This document shows positions 12,001 to 21,745 of a stretch of DNA of 64,000 nt, piece after piece. Below the pieces are notes generated by a model. The model did no database searches. It was not told where the DNA came from and saw nothing but the letters and a program-made list of their open reading frames with translations. Source of the stretch: Antrihabitans stalactiti (GTDB lineage Bacteria > Actinomycetota > Actinomycetes > Mycobacteriales > Mycobacteriaceae); assembly GCF_012932915.1 (NCBI RefSeq), contig NZ_VCQU01000016.1:1-64000 (forward strand), written 5' to 3'. The number at the start of each line of letters is the position of its first letter. Within the stretch, counting starts at the first letter, position 1. The translations under genes and the position numbers were made by a program.

Positions 12001-12897
12001 GTGAAGGCACCGCAGCGTAGCGCAGCGGCGGCCGAGCAGCCCGCCGGACTACAACCCGGTGATATGGGCCCGACCGGTCGGCCCTTGCGCGCGATTCCGA
12101 TACCCGAACCGCTGCGCAGCCATGGCCCGGCTCAGATCATCGCGATGTGCAATCAGAAGGGTGGCGTCGGCAAGACGACGTCGACCATCAACCTCGGTGC
12201 TTCGCTGGCCGAATACGGCCGTCGGGTGTTGCTCGTCGACCTCGACCCGCAGGGTGCGCTGTCTGCAGGCCTCGGCGTCGCACATCACGACCTCGAACTG
12301 ACCGTCCACAATCTGCTGATCGAGCGCAAGGTCGGCGTCGACGACGTGTTGATGCGTACTCGCGTCGAAAACCTGGACCTCCTGCCGAGCAACATCGACC
12401 TGTCGGCCGCCGAGATTCAGCTGGTCAACGAAGTGGGCCGCGAGAATGCGCTGGGTCGCGCGCTGCACCCGATCCTCGACCGCTATGACTACGTCCTGAT
12501 CGACTGCCAGCCCTCGCTCGGACTGCTGACGGTCAATGCGCTGGCGTGCGCCGAAGGCGTCATCATTCCGATGGAATGCGAGTACTTCAGCTTGCGTGGC
12601 CTTGCGTTGCTCAACGACACGGTCGACAAGGTCCGCGACCGGTTGAACCCGCGTTTGGAGATGTCGGGCATCGTTGTCACGATGTTCGACCCACGGACCC
12701 TGCATGCGCGCGAAGTGATGCAGCGAGTCGTCGAGGTGTTCGGCGACATGGTCTACGACACCGTGATCAACCGGACTGTCCGGTTCCCGGAGACGAGCGT
12801 CGCCGGCGAACCGATCACCACCTGGGCGCCCAAATCCACTGGGGCAGAGGCCTATCGAGCTTTGGCGCGCGAGGTAATCTACCGGTCGACACAGTGA
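12001..12897 (+). CDS. parA: ParA-family ATPase
   Basis: A 298-residue MinD/ParA ATPase with the deviant Walker A NQKGGVGKTTSTINLG near residue 51, the A' motif LLVDLDPQG and Walker B YVLIDCQPSLG. The disordered N-terminal 40 residues are usual for the Rv1708-like protein encoded before scpA. It is not next to a parB gene; with ScpA/ScpB it may link segregation to condensation. The GTG start is preceded by GAGGAG. A promoter probably lies in the 105-base gap after xerD. Its stop overlaps scpA (GTGA). Confidence 0.93.
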   Translation: MKAPQRSAAAAEQPAGLQPGDMGPTGRPLRAIPIPEPLRSHGPAQIIAMCNQKGGVGKTTSTINLGASLAEYGRRVLLVDLDPQGALSAGLGVAHHDLELTVHNLLIERKVGVDDVLMRTRVENLDLLPSNIDLSAAEIQLVNEVGRENALGRALHPILDRYDYVLIDCQPSLGLLTVNALACAEGVIIPMECEYFSLRGLALLNDTVDKVRDRLNPRLEMSGIVVTMFDPRTLHAREVMQRVVEVFGDMVYDTVINRTVRFPETSVAGEPITTWAPKSTGAEAYRALAREVIYRSTQ

Positions 12898-13709
12898 CAG
12901 CGGTGGTCGAGCCCGAGGTGGCCGAATCTTCGAAGCAGGGCTTCCATGTGTCGCTGCGCAACTTCGAAGGACCGTTCGACCTGCTGCTGAGCTTGATCAA
13001 TCAGCACCGGCTCGACGTCACCGAGGTTGCGCTGCACCAAGTGACCGACGACTTCATCCGGTACACGAAAGAACTCGGCAGCGAGTTGCCGCTGGATCAG
13101 ACGACGGAGTTCCTCGTCGTCGCCGCGACCTTGCTGGATCTCAAGGCCGCGCGGCTGTTGCCGTCCGGCGATGTCGAAGACGCCGAGGACCTGGCGCTGC
13201 TCGAAGCTCGCGACTTGCTCTTCGCTCGCCTTCTGCAATACCGCGCGTACAAGCAGGTCGCGGAACTGTTCGGCGAACTCGAAGCCGCTGCACAACGTCG
13301 TTATCCGCGGTCGGTGTCGTTGGAGGACCGATTCGCGTGCTTGTTGCCCGAGGTGATGCTGGGCGTCGGGCCGCGTCAGTTCGCCGAAATCGCGGCAACC
13401 GCATTCACCCCGCGACCTGTTCCGACTGTCGGCCTGGAGCACCTGCATTCGCCTGTCTCTATCGCCGAACAGGCGCTGGTGGTCCTCGCCATACTGCAGG
13501 AACGTGGACCGGACACGTGGTCGACCTTCACCGAACTCGTCTCGGCGTGTGAGTTGCCTCTCGAGATCGTTGCTCGGTTCATGGCGCTGCTCGAGCTGTT
13601 TCGCGAGGACAAGGTCGAATTCGAGCAGCCGGAAGCACTGGCTCCGCTTTCGGTCCGGTGGACCGGCGAACATGGGTCTATCCGTGTCAGTGACGAGGAT
13701 TACGCGTGA
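12894..13709 (+). CDS. scpA: segregation and condensation protein ScpA
   Basis: The kleisin subunit of the SMC-ScpAB condensin. The N-terminal kleisin domain (FHVSLRNFEGPFDLLLSLINQHRLDVTEVALHQVTDDF) binds the SMC neck, the middle (LEARDLLFARLLQYRAYKQVAELF) binds ScpB, and the C-terminal winged helix (EIVARFMALLELFREDKVEFEQ) binds the SMC cap. The length is 271 residues. The start GTG 12894 overlaps the parA stop, and the stop overlaps the scpB start. Confidence 0.95.
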   Translation: MTAVVEPEVAESSKQGFHVSLRNFEGPFDLLLSLINQHRLDVTEVALHQVTDDFIRYTKELGSELPLDQTTEFLVVAATLLDLKAARLLPSGDVEDAEDLALLEARDLLFARLLQYRAYKQVAELFGELEAAAQRRYPRSVSLEDRFACLLPEVMLGVGPRQFAEIAATAFTPRPVPTVGLEHLHSPVSIAEQALVVLAILQERGPDTWSTFTELVSACELPLEIVARFMALLELFREDKVEFEQPEALAPLSVRWTGEHGSIRVSDEDYA

Positions 13710-14380
13710 CAGAAAACAACGTGGTCGACGAGGAATCGCCGCAGCTCGAGCTGCTGTCAGACACCGAGTTGCAGGCCGCTCTGGAAGCAATGTTGCTGGT
13801 AGTCGACTCGCCGGCGGCAACAGACCAGCTCGCAGCCGCGGTAGGTGACGGTGTCGAGCGGGTGGAGGCGATGCTGCGCCGTATGGCTGCCGACCTCACC
13901 GAACGCAACAGCGGAATCGACCTCAGATACGTCGGTGACGGCTGGCGTTTCTACACGCGCAGCGAATTCGCCCCGTACGTCGAACGCATGTTGCTCGACG
14001 GCGCTCGGTCGAAGCTGACGCGCGCGGCTTTGGAGACTTTGGCAGTTGTTGCGTACCGTCAACCATTGACGCGGGCTCGGATCAGCGGTGTTCGAGGTGT
14101 CAACGTCGATGGCGTGATCCGAACCTTGCTGGCGAGAGGGCTTATCGCCGAGTCCGGAACAGATGTCGATTCCAACGGGACGTTGTACGTCACGACGGAG
14201 CTTTTTCTGGAACGACTCGGTTTGGCTTCCCTCACCGACCTGCCCGCGTTGGCGCCGTTGTTGCCCGATGTCGACTTGATCGACGAGATCAATGACAGTG
14301 CTGAAATGGATACTCGAGTGGCCAGAATGCGTAAGACACCCGCATCGGCGACCGAGCCACCGATCGAAACCGAAGATTAA
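13706..14380 (+). CDS. scpB: segregation and condensation protein ScpB
   Basis: The accessory subunit of the condensin complex. It has two winged-helix domains: ELQAALEAMLLVVDSPAATDQLAAAVGDGVERVEAMLRRM, then LTRAALETLAVVAYRQPLTRARISGVRGVNVDGVIRTLLARGLI, the strongly conserved ScpB signature. The length of 224 residues is typical. It is coupled to scpA by a GTGA overlap. Confidence 0.95.
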   Translation: MTENNVVDEESPQLELLSDTELQAALEAMLLVVDSPAATDQLAAAVGDGVERVEAMLRRMAADLTERNSGIDLRYVGDGWRFYTRSEFAPYVERMLLDGARSKLTRAALETLAVVAYRQPLTRARISGVRGVNVDGVIRTLLARGLIAESGTDVDSNGTLYVTTELFLERLGLASLTDLPALAPLLPDVDLIDEINDSAEMDTRVARMRKTPASATEPPIETED

Positions 14381-14392
14381 CAGGAAGAAAAA

Positions 14393-15433
14393 GTGAAAAC
14401 TCCCGCTCGCCGAGATGGCACACCGGACAGAAATAGACGAAACGAACCCAAGCGGTCGGATGGCGACAGGCCAGATCGCCGCAGGTCCGACGCAGCGCCC
14501 AAGGCGGCGCGCGCGGCCAAGCCGACCGAGGGTGGCAAGCCCGCACGACCAGCGCGTTCGGCGAATCCGAAGCCGGCAACCAATCCGACGAAGTCGACGA
14601 AACCGCAGCGCAAGCAGGTCCAGGCGCCGAAATTGAGCAACGCAAAGCCTGCCCGTCAGCAGAACCCGGAAGCCGGGCCCAAGAAGCGGCTCGCGTGGGG
14701 CGAGGGCATTCGGTTGCAGAAGGTCCTCGCGCAGGCCGGCGTCGCGTCGCGCCGCGCGGCCGAGGAAATGATCGATCAGGGGCGCGTCGAAGTCGATGGC
14801 CTGATTGTTCGAGAACAAGGCATGCGCATCGATCCTGCGACCGCGATCGTTCGCGTCGACGGCACTCGCGTCGTCGTGCAGGAAGAACTCGTCCACGTTG
14901 CGCTGAACAAGCCGCGCGGCTGGCAATCGACAATGGCCGACGACTTGGGCCGTCCATGCGTCGGCGACATTGTCGCCGAGCGGATCGCGGCAGGTCAGCG
15001 GCTGTTCCATGTCGGGCGACTCGACGCTGACACCGAGGGTTTGCTGCTGCTGACCAACGACGGTGACCTCGCCCATCGGCTCATGCACCCGTCGTTCGAA
15101 GTGTCGAAGACCTACATGGCGACCGTGCAAGGCATCGTCGCCAGGGGAGTGAACCGACAACTCAAGGACGGCGTCGAGCTCGAAGACGGTCCGGCGAAGG
15201 TCGACCAGTTCACGATCGTCGACGTCGGCGACGGCATCACGCTGGTCAGGGTTGTGCTGCACGAAGGTCGCAAGCACATCGTCCGCAGGCTCCTCGAGGC
15301 TGTGGGGCACCCAGTGATCCGACTCGTGCGCACGGATATCGGTCCCGTCGCGCTCGGTGACCAAAGGCCGGGGACGCTGCGCGTTCTGGGTCGAGACGAA
15401 GTCGGCAAGCTCTACGAGGGGGTTGGGCTGTGA
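14393..15433 (+). CDS. rluB: 23S rRNA pseudouridine synthase RluB-like
   Basis: It converts a uridine of helix 80 of 23S rRNA to pseudouridine; the exact position is inferred from the family. The first 100 residues are a Lys/Pro/Ala-rich disordered tail, common in actinobacterial members. The S4 domain ([31 protein letters not shown]) follows, then the catalytic domain with [17 protein letters not shown], in which the first Asp of GRLDADTEG is the nucleophile. The GTG start has an AGGAAG site 5 bases upstream. The stop overlaps cmk. Confidence 0.93.
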   Translation: MKTPARRDGTPDRNRRNEPKRSDGDRPDRRRSDAAPKAARAAKPTEGGKPARPARSANPKPATNPTKSTKPQRKQVQAPKLSNAKPARQQNPEAGPKKRLAWGEGIRLQKVLAQAGVASRRAAEEMIDQGRVEVDGLIVREQGMRIDPATAIVRVDGTRVVVQEELVHVALNKPRGWQSTMADDLGRPCVGDIVAERIAAGQRLFHVGRLDADTEGLLLLTNDGDLAHRLMHPSFEVSKTYMATVQGIVARGVNRQLKDGVELEDGPAKVDQFTIVDVGDGITLVRVVLHEGRKHIVRRLLEAVGHPVIRLVRTDIGPVALGDQRPGTLRVLGRDEVGKLYEGVGL

Positions 15434-16110
15434 AGCTTGTAGTTGCCATGGACGGACCGTCGGGGACGGGCAAATCCAGTGTTTCGCGCAAACTCGCGAC
15501 CCGGCTGAATGCAAGTTACCTGGATACCGGCGCGATGTATCGTGTTGCGACGCTTCAGGTTCTGCGCGCAGGCGTCGACCTCGATGATGCCGAGGCAATC
15601 GCGGCCGCGGTCGCCGATTTGCCGCTGACGATCGGTACGGACCCGAGCGGGGAGGTCGTGCTGCTGAACGGCGAAGACGTCTCCTCGGAGATTCGTGGTG
15701 GCGACGTCACCAAGGCCGTGTCCGCGGTGTCGGCAGTCGGTCCGGTCCGCGAACAGTTGGTCGCGCTGCAACGTGAGTTGGCGGCGTCGGCAGAGCGGAT
15801 CGTCGTCGAGGGTCGCGACATCGGGACCGTCGTGCTGACCAACGCCGACGCGAAGATCTACCTGACCGCATCCGCCGAGGCCCGCGCGCAGCGCCGCAAC
15901 GAGCAGAACATCGCCGAGGGTCGGGGTGACGACTATGAGGCAGTGCTTGCCGACGTAGAGCGCCGCGACAACCTCGACTCCACCCGCAAGGTCTCGCCGC
16001 TGCGTCCCGCCGAGGATTCGGTGACGGTCGACACCAGCGAGCTGGGCATAGACCAGGTCATCGACCGGTTGTACGAAATCGTGTTCGAACAAGCGAGAGT
16101 TTCACCATGA
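15430..16110 (+). CDS. cmk: cytidylate kinase
   Basis: It phosphorylates CMP and dCMP. The P-loop [14 protein letters not shown] is near the N-terminus, YLDTGAMYR and [12 protein letters not shown] are diagnostic for the family, and the lid region has RAQRRNEQN. The length is 226 residues. The gene overlaps both rluB and der by 4 bases, giving the conserved rluB-cmk-der order. Confidence 0.96.
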   Translation: MKLVVAMDGPSGTGKSSVSRKLATRLNASYLDTGAMYRVATLQVLRAGVDLDDAEAIAAAVADLPLTIGTDPSGEVVLLNGEDVSSEIRGGDVTKAVSAVSAVGPVREQLVALQRELAASAERIVVEGRDIGTVVLTNADAKIYLTASAEARAQRRNEQNIAEGRGDDYEAVLADVERRDNLDSTRKVSPLRPAEDSVTVDTSELGIDQVIDRLYEIVFEQARVSP

Positions 16111-17531
16111 GTGACGAAGTGCAGTACGCCGGCGACGGCATTTGGAACGAGGAAGCCGACTGGGCACTCGTCGATTCAGGCGAGGATGCGGACGGCGAGT
16201 CGTTCGTCCCGATGCCGACCCTTGCCGTGGTCGGTCGCCCGAACGTGGGCAAATCGACCTTGGTGAACCGAATCATCGGGCGCCGCGAAGCTGTCGTCGA
16301 AGACGTTCCCGGCGTCACGCGCGACCGAGTTTCCTACGAAGCCAACTGGTCCGGACGTAAGTTCATGGTCCAGGACACCGGCGGCTGGGAGCCCGACGCC
16401 AAGGGGCTGCAGCAGTCCGTCGCGAGGCAGGCCGAGTTGGCCATGCAGACCGCCGACGCGATCCTGCTGGTCGTCGACGCGGTGGTCGGTGCGACGGCAA
16501 CGGATCAGGCGGTAGCGCGGGTTCTCCGGAAGTCGAAGACACCGGTGATCCTGGTAGCCAACAAGGTCGACAACGAACGTGGCGAGTCCGATGCGAGCGC
16601 ACTGTGGTCGCTCGGGCTGGGGGAGCCGCGGCCGGTCAGCGCGACGCACGGTCGAGGCACCGGCGACTTGCTCGACGACGTCCTCGCTGTGCTGCCAGAG
16701 ACGCCTCGCGAGGATTCTGGCGCGGTGGGCGGGCCCCGTCGAGTTGCGTTGGTCGGCAAGCCGAACGTCGGCAAGTCGAGCCTGATCAACAAGCTGTCCG
16801 GCGACGAGCGCGCGGTCGTGCACGACGTCGCGGGCACGACCGTCGACCCAGTCGATTCGCTCGTCGAACTCGGTGGCAAGACATGGCGTTTCGTCGACAC
16901 CGCGGGACTGCGCAAACGCGTGTCCCACGCCAGTGGTGCCGAGTTCTACGCGTCGTTGCGGACGAAGTCGTCCATCGACGCCGCCGAGGTCGTCATCTTG
17001 CTGATCGACGCGTCCGAACCGCTGACCGAGCAGGACCAGCGAGTCCTCAGCATGATCGCCGACGCAGGTCGGGCGCTGGTGATCGCGTTCAACAAATGGG
17101 ATCTCGTCGACGAAGACCGCAGGCTGCAGCTCGAGAAGGAAATCGACCGCGAGCTGGCGCGCGTGCCGTGGGCGCAGCGTGTCAACATCTCGGCGAAAAC
17201 CGGTCGGGCCGTGCAGAAGCTGGTCCCTGCGCTAGAGACTGCGTTGGAATCGTGGGACAAGCGCATTTCTACCGGTCCGTTGAACACCTGGCTCAAGGAA
17301 GTCATCGCCGCGACGCCGCCGCCGATGCGTGGTGGACGCCTGCCTCGCGTGAAGTTCGCGACGCAAGCCGCGACGCGCCCGCCGACGTTCGTGCTGTTCA
17401 CGACCGGCTTCCTCGAGGCCGGTTACCGCCGGTTCCTGGAGCGACGTTTGCGCGAGGAATTCAACTTCGACGGTTCGCCGGTGCGCATCTCGGTTCGCGT
17501 GCGCGAGAAGCGGGACCGCGGCGGGCGTTGA
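16107..17531 (+). CDS. der: ribosome-assembly GTPase Der
   Basis: A tandem GTPase for 50S subunit maturation. The first G domain has GRPNVGKS (residues 43-50) and DTGGWEPD; the second has [16 protein letters not shown] and NKWDLVD. A KH-like C-terminal domain follows ([20 protein letters not shown], then [13 protein letters not shown]). The length is 474 residues. The 40-residue acidic N-terminal extension is usual in actinobacteria. Confidence 0.96.
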   Translation: MSDEVQYAGDGIWNEEADWALVDSGEDADGESFVPMPTLAVVGRPNVGKSTLVNRIIGRREAVVEDVPGVTRDRVSYEANWSGRKFMVQDTGGWEPDAKGLQQSVARQAELAMQTADAILLVVDAVVGATATDQAVARVLRKSKTPVILVANKVDNERGESDASALWSLGLGEPRPVSATHGRGTGDLLDDVLAVLPETPREDSGAVGGPRRVALVGKPNVGKSSLINKLSGDERAVVHDVAGTTVDPVDSLVELGGKTWRFVDTAGLRKRVSHASGAEFYASLRTKSSIDAAEVVILLIDASEPLTEQDQRVLSMIADAGRALVIAFNKWDLVDEDRRLQLEKEIDRELARVPWAQRVNISAKTGRAVQKLVPALETALESWDKRISTGPLNTWLKEVIAATPPPMRGGRLPRVKFATQAATRPPTFVLFTTGFLEAGYRRFLERRLREEFNFDGSPVRISVRVREKRDRGGR

Positions 17532-17554
17532 TTTCGGTCTGACATCATCGTCGG

Positions 17555-18307
17555 ATGGTTATCGCGAACCCGCTGCCCGACTGTCCCGAGGGCGCAACGC
17601 CGTTCGAAACCTCGTGGCCGGTACGACTCGGCGATACCGACGGTGATGAACGGCTGCGGCTCGACGCGGTCGCGCGGTACTTGCAGGACATCGGCTACGA
17701 GCATCTAGAGGCGTCCGTCGAGGGCCATCTTCATCGCGGCTGGGTGGTGCGGCGCAACGTCATCGATGTGCTGAAGCCGATCGAATTCGGCGAGCGAGTG
17801 GTGTTGCGGCGCTGGTGTTCTGCACTGTCCAATCGTTGGTGCAATATGCGCATCCAGATCAGCGGTAGCGGGGGAGGGCTGATCGAAACCGAGGCCTTCC
17901 TGATCCATTTCGGTGAGGAATCGGGCGTGCCCACCCGGATGAGCGACGCGTTCATGGCGCCGATGCTTGCGACCACCACCGAGCACCGGCTCCGGTGGAA
18001 GGCCGCGCTGTCGCCAGTGTTGCCGGAAGGCGACGATGTCGAGGTCATGGCTTACGGCCTGCGGGTCATCGACATCGATCGACTCGGTCACGTCAACAAT
18101 GCCGTCCATTTCGCGGGGATCGAGGAGATGCTTGCGCACCACGTCGACGTCATGGCTATCCCGTACCGCGCAGTGTTGGAGTACTCGAAGCCGTTGATGG
18201 CGGGCGACGCTGTACGGCTGCACGGACGGCGGGACGGATCGTCGTTGGACGTCTGGTTCGAGGTCGGCGGCGAGGTCCGTGCGGTGGCGAAAGTCGCTGC
18301 GCTTTAG
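17555..18307 (+). CDS. acyl-ACP thioesterase-like double hot-dog protein
   Basis: The 250-residue protein has two hot-dog repeats. The first (VRLGDTDGDERLRLDAVARYLQDIGYEHLE ... WVVRRNVIDVLKPIEFGERV) and the second (LRVIDIDRLGHVNNAVHFAGIEEML) carry the Asp/His-Asn pattern of FatA/acyl-ACP thioesterases. It probably releases fatty acids from ACP or CoA; chain length is unknown. It follows der after 23 bases and overlaps the convergent lipase by 4 bases. Confidence 0.85.
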   Translation: MVIANPLPDCPEGATPFETSWPVRLGDTDGDERLRLDAVARYLQDIGYEHLEASVEGHLHRGWVVRRNVIDVLKPIEFGERVVLRRWCSALSNRWCNMRIQISGSGGGLIETEAFLIHFGEESGVPTRMSDAFMAPMLATTTEHRLRWKAALSPVLPEGDDVEVMAYGLRVIDIDRLGHVNNAVHFAGIEEMLAHHVDVMAIPYRAVLEYSKPLMAGDAVRLHGRRDGSSLDVWFEVGGEVRAVAKVAAL

Positions 18308-19445
18308 GGTTTGTCGAAAATCTTGTGCATGAAGGCAATCGCGTCGGGTTGTGACGAGAACACCGTGTCAAGGTGATTGTCCGGATAGACGCGAATGGTG
18401 ACGTCCACGCCGTTGGCGATCAATTCCGCGCCGAAGTCGGCTGTCAGTGGGGGTGGAACGACGTCGTCGTTCAGACCCTGCGCGAGCATTAGCGGTCGGT
18501 CGTACCCCGATGTCGGGACCTCCACCATCTGGCGAAATGCGGAGACCAGCGCGGGGTCGTTCAGCGGCCGTGAGAGCAGGTCTCCGATGCCGCCGATATT
18601 CAACTTCTGCTCGGCATCGGCGTAACACGTCTCTTCGAGACCATCCAGTACCTCGACACCGTGTGGCGTCAGATAGCTGTCCAGGTTCAGTTCTGGGTGA
18701 GCTGCGCGAAGGGCGGTCAGAATCAGCGCGAAGAACGTCGTCGTACCCGAGAACGGGACTTTCGGAACGTACGGGCCCGCTAGCGGAAGCAGGCGCTCGA
18801 GCCTTGTCGGCGGAGCGATGGCGACTCCACCGCGATAGTCGAGATCCGGAGCCGTCGCGTTCGCCAGGTGCGCGGCGAACAGTGTTGCGTGCCCGCCCTG
18901 CGAATATCCGGTCGCCGCCCACTTTGTCGACAACCTCGGATCTACGGCGCGAGCAGCGCGTACGCCGTCGATCAAGCTGTGCGCTTCCGACGGCCCGTCC
19001 AAGTACGGATGAACACCCGGCGTACCGAGCCCGGCATAGTCGGTCGCCATGACGGCGAATCCCTCGTGCAAGAACCGGCCGACGTAATCGCGAGCTGTTG
19101 CCCCCACCCGAGGTACGTCGGAGCGCATTCGTCACCGATTCCCGTCGTCCCGTGTGCTCGTGCGATGACCGGCCAGCCGCCTGGTGGAGGATCGCCCTCG
19201 GGGATGTAGAGCGCGGCGTTGGAGAGCATCGGTTCGCCGTTCGCCCCCACGGTCCAATAGGTGACTTTCTGCGATGACGATGCCCAGGGGGTCCACTGGT
19301 CGTTTCGAAGGGCTCCGACGAATTCGACTGTGCCGGGGGCGGTTGTTGGTTCGGCATTCGCGGTCGCCTGCGTGGCGAGTAGTGCGACGAGCGCGAGGAT
19401 GGCAAGTAGCCTGCGAAATGCGAACACAGCACGAGCGTTGCACAT
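18304..19445 (-). pseudogene. secretory lipase (LIP family), frameshifted
   Basis: Two overlapping reading frames on the - strand make one gene. The 5' part (19445 down to about 19100) encodes a signal peptide (FRRLLAILALVALLATQATANA) and the start of a lipase (VIARAHGTTGIGDECAPT). The 3' part (about 19125 down to 18304) continues as ARDYVGRFLHEGFAVMATDYAGLGTPGVHPYLDG, with the nucleophile in GYSQGGHA and later QGLNDDVVPPP and DNHLDTV. The frame offset equals one missing base (or two extra), somewhere between 19093 and 19125, where a run of five G lies. It could be a true mutation or a sequencing error. If intact the protein would be secreted and hydrolyse acylglycerols. Confidence 0.8.
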
Positions 19446-19489
19446 TCTTGTCGGCCACAGGCGCCTGCCCTGGTAATGACCTTGCGTGG

Positions 19490-20914
19490 CTATGGTTTTC
19501 GGGGTTCGTCATCGTCGATTCCTTCGAGTAGGTATTCGCCGGGGTGGTGGTAGTGGTTGATCCGCGGTTTCTGTTGCGGGTCGATGTGTTTCGGCGGGAT
19601 CCAGAGGGTCCGGCCGGGGTAGCGGTGCCCGGGTGGGGCGACGATGGTTTCCCAGTCGGTGTCGTTGACCCCGACCAGCGGGTGGTGGATCGGGCAGGCG
19701 AAGGTCAGCTCATCGACGTTGGTCAGGCCGTGTTGGGCTTCCCATTCTCGGCAGTGATGACAGTCGCAGTGGCTGGCCGGGCGCGAACACCCCGGGAAGG
19801 TGCAGCCTTTGTGTTGAGCGAAGATCACGATCCGTTGATCGGGTTGCGCGAGACGTTCGCTGCGGCCGAGGTAGAGCGGGCGGCCGTCGTCATCGAAGAT
19901 CGCCAGGTAGTGGTGGGCGTGGGCGGCGACGCGGATGGCGTCGCGCATCGGCAGCAGTGATCCGGTGTGGGTGGTGGCGTTGCCGGTCGCGTCTTGGAGT
20001 TCTGTGAGGGTCATGGTGACGACGACGGTGACGGGGAGGCCGCGGTGTTGGCCGAGGTCGCCGGAGGCGAGCATCGCCCGCGACATCGCTTTCAGCGCGT
20101 CGTGTTGGCGTTGTCCGGTGGTGCGGGTGTCGCGTTTGGCGACGTCGTCGGTGGGGTCACCGTCGACGATGGGGGCGTCGTCGTCGGGGTTGCACATCCC
20201 GGGTTTGGCCCATTTGGCGAACACCGCCTCCAGATACGCCCGCAGTTCGGGGTCGGCGCAGAACGAGCCTTTCGTCATCTTGTCGGGGCCTTGTTTGCCG
20301 AGGTCGAAGGACCGGCGGCGGGCGCGGTCTTTCTCGTCGGTCAGGGTGCCGTCGGGGTTGAGGTGGGCCAGCATCCGGTTGGCTGCGGCGCGGAGTTCGT
20401 CGGGTCGTAGCGTGCGTGCCAGTGTCGCCAACGCGGCTTCGGCCTGCTCGCGGGTGTCGATGTCGATCGTGTGCGGGAGGTTCTTGAAGAATTCGCGAAT
20501 GACCTTGATGTGCGGGTCGCCGATCTGACCGGCTTTCTGCCCGGCGGCGGTTTCGGTGTAGATCGGGTCCAACGGTTGGCCGGTGATCGTTTGGCGTGGT
20601 CCGAGTTCGTCGGCGAGGTGGGTGCGTAACCGGGCATCGCCGGGGGTGATGCGCAGGGCGTCGGCGAGGACCCAGGTGAGGTTGCCGTTGCCGAGTTCGC
20701 GGTACACCCATTGTTGTTGGATCTGCGCGATCAGGGTGTGCCCGACCGAGGGGATCATCCGCGCCACCGTTTCCAGGCGTTGCAACACGATCACCCGTTC
20801 CGGGTTGGACAACGCCTCGAAGTTCAGATCGTGCAGTGCGGTGGCGGCGTTTTCGAGCGCGGTGAGGGCGGCGTCGACGGTGGTGTCGGCTACTCCGGTC
20901 GCGGTCGCAAGCAT
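19490..20914 (-). CDS. DUF222 / HNH endonuclease-domain protein
   Basis: A 474-residue protein with an N-terminal DUF222 helical region and a C-terminal HNH motif (CTFPGCSRPASHCDCHHCREWEAQHGLTNVDELTFACPIHH). It belongs to the multi-copy 13E12-repeat-like family that is abundant in mycobacteria and rhodococci. The role is not known; nuclease activity is likely from the motif but the first His of the usual HCDxHH pattern is kept while the third position is Cys-flanked. It is the last gene before the tRNA-Pro and may itself be mobile. Confidence 0.88.
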   Translation of the reverse strand: MLATATGVADTTVDAALTALENAATALHDLNFEALSNPERVIVLQRLETVARMIPSVGHTLIAQIQQQWVYRELGNGNLTWVLADALRITPGDARLRTHLADELGPRQTITGQPLDPIYTETAAGQKAGQIGDPHIKVIREFFKNLPHTIDIDTREQAEAALATLARTLRPDELRAAANRMLAHLNPDGTLTDEKDRARRRSFDLGKQGPDKMTKGSFCADPELRAYLEAVFAKWAKPGMCNPDDDAPIVDGDPTDDVAKRDTRTTGQRQHDALKAMSRAMLASGDLGQHRGLPVTVVVTMTLTELQDATGNATTHTGSLLPMRDAIRVAAHAHHYLAIFDDDGRPLYLGRSERLAQPDQRIVIFAQHKGCTFPGCSRPASHCDCHHCREWEAQHGLTNVDELTFACPIHHPLVGVNDTDWETIVAPPGHRYPGRTLWIPPKHIDPQQKPRINHYHHPGEYLLEGIDDDEPRKP

Positions 20915-21133
20915 GTTCGTAGTGTATCGGGACCCACTGACACGTTTCGGTGAGCGATCAACGGCACCAACGGTTTTCGTGACAGATGTGACTGGACGGG
21001 TTGTTGTCTCCGGAGGGTCGGAAGTGACCCACGCTCCATCGCATCGACGCTTCGAGGGTCGCGGTAGGAAGTGATTAGTAACCGAGACATCGGCTGAGGT
21101 AGTCTCATCGAGCGCTCGCGGTGCGGGCGTGAA

Positions 21134-21207
21134 CGGGCTGTGGCGCAGCTTGGTAGCGCACCTGACTGGGGGTCAGGTGGTCGCAGGTTCAAATCCTGTC
21201 AGCCCGA
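21134..21207 (+). tRNA. tRNA-Pro (anticodon GGG)
   Basis: The 74-base cloverleaf is complete: acceptor CGGGCTG with CAGCCCG, a D arm, the anticodon stem CCTGA/TCAGG with loop CTGGGGG (anticodon GGG at 21168-21170), and the T arm GCAGG TTCAAAT CCTGT. The discriminator is A and the CCA is not encoded. Everything downstream is accessory DNA, so its 3' end is the probable attachment site of the island. Confidence 0.97.
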
Positions 21208-21745
21208 CAAAGTTTGTGCAGGTCGGACGTCCTGGTAGCTAGACAACTCGGACTCTGTGCAGAATTCATGCAGAATGCGTCACCGCCAGTGCGGGCTGGC
21301 ATGAGCGCCGAGCGGTGCCAAGAACCGAACGTAATTAGCGTCTACACACTCGCCGATGAATGGACAACCCTGAGACCTTGCCGACCGGACCAATCGGGAT
21401 GTCGAAACTTCACGATCAGCGGATTGCGAGCTGGCCTGTCCTCGGGCAGCAAGTCACCGCACACACCGCGCTTGGCGGGTTGGGATTGACAGCATCAAAG
21501 CCGCCGTCGTCCCTTCACCACAGCGAGCTGCTCACCGACGCGGTATGCGGAATCACGAACGATGCAATCGTCCTCGAAGACGGCGAACCCTTCGCTCGAC
21601 TCGACCAGCGTGACATGGGCTTAGGCTCAAATCGAACCACCGACGCTTATTAGTGGGGGTCTGTGGCCTACATCCCGGGGGAAGGCGTATGTCGATCGCC
21701 GATCCTGACGCTGCAGTTGGTTGTCGCTATGGGTGACAATACGGT
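21208..21745. other. 538-base gap at the presumed left island end
   Basis: No gene can be supported here. Short open frames (21214-21489, 21360-21653) have no recognisable similarity, no clear ribosome site and overlap each other. No integrase fragment is visible. If the island inserted in the tRNA-Pro, this stretch would be its left end and would hold the attachment-site arm and the promoter of the following gene. Confidence 0.5.

Noticed and set aside
13757-15598. Long antisense frame opposite scpB, rluB and cmk
   Set aside because: It crosses three well-supported genes and has no recognisable domain.
21360-21653. 97-codon frame after the tRNA as a gene
   Set aside because: No ribosome site, no family similarity and overlap with other frames of equal quality.
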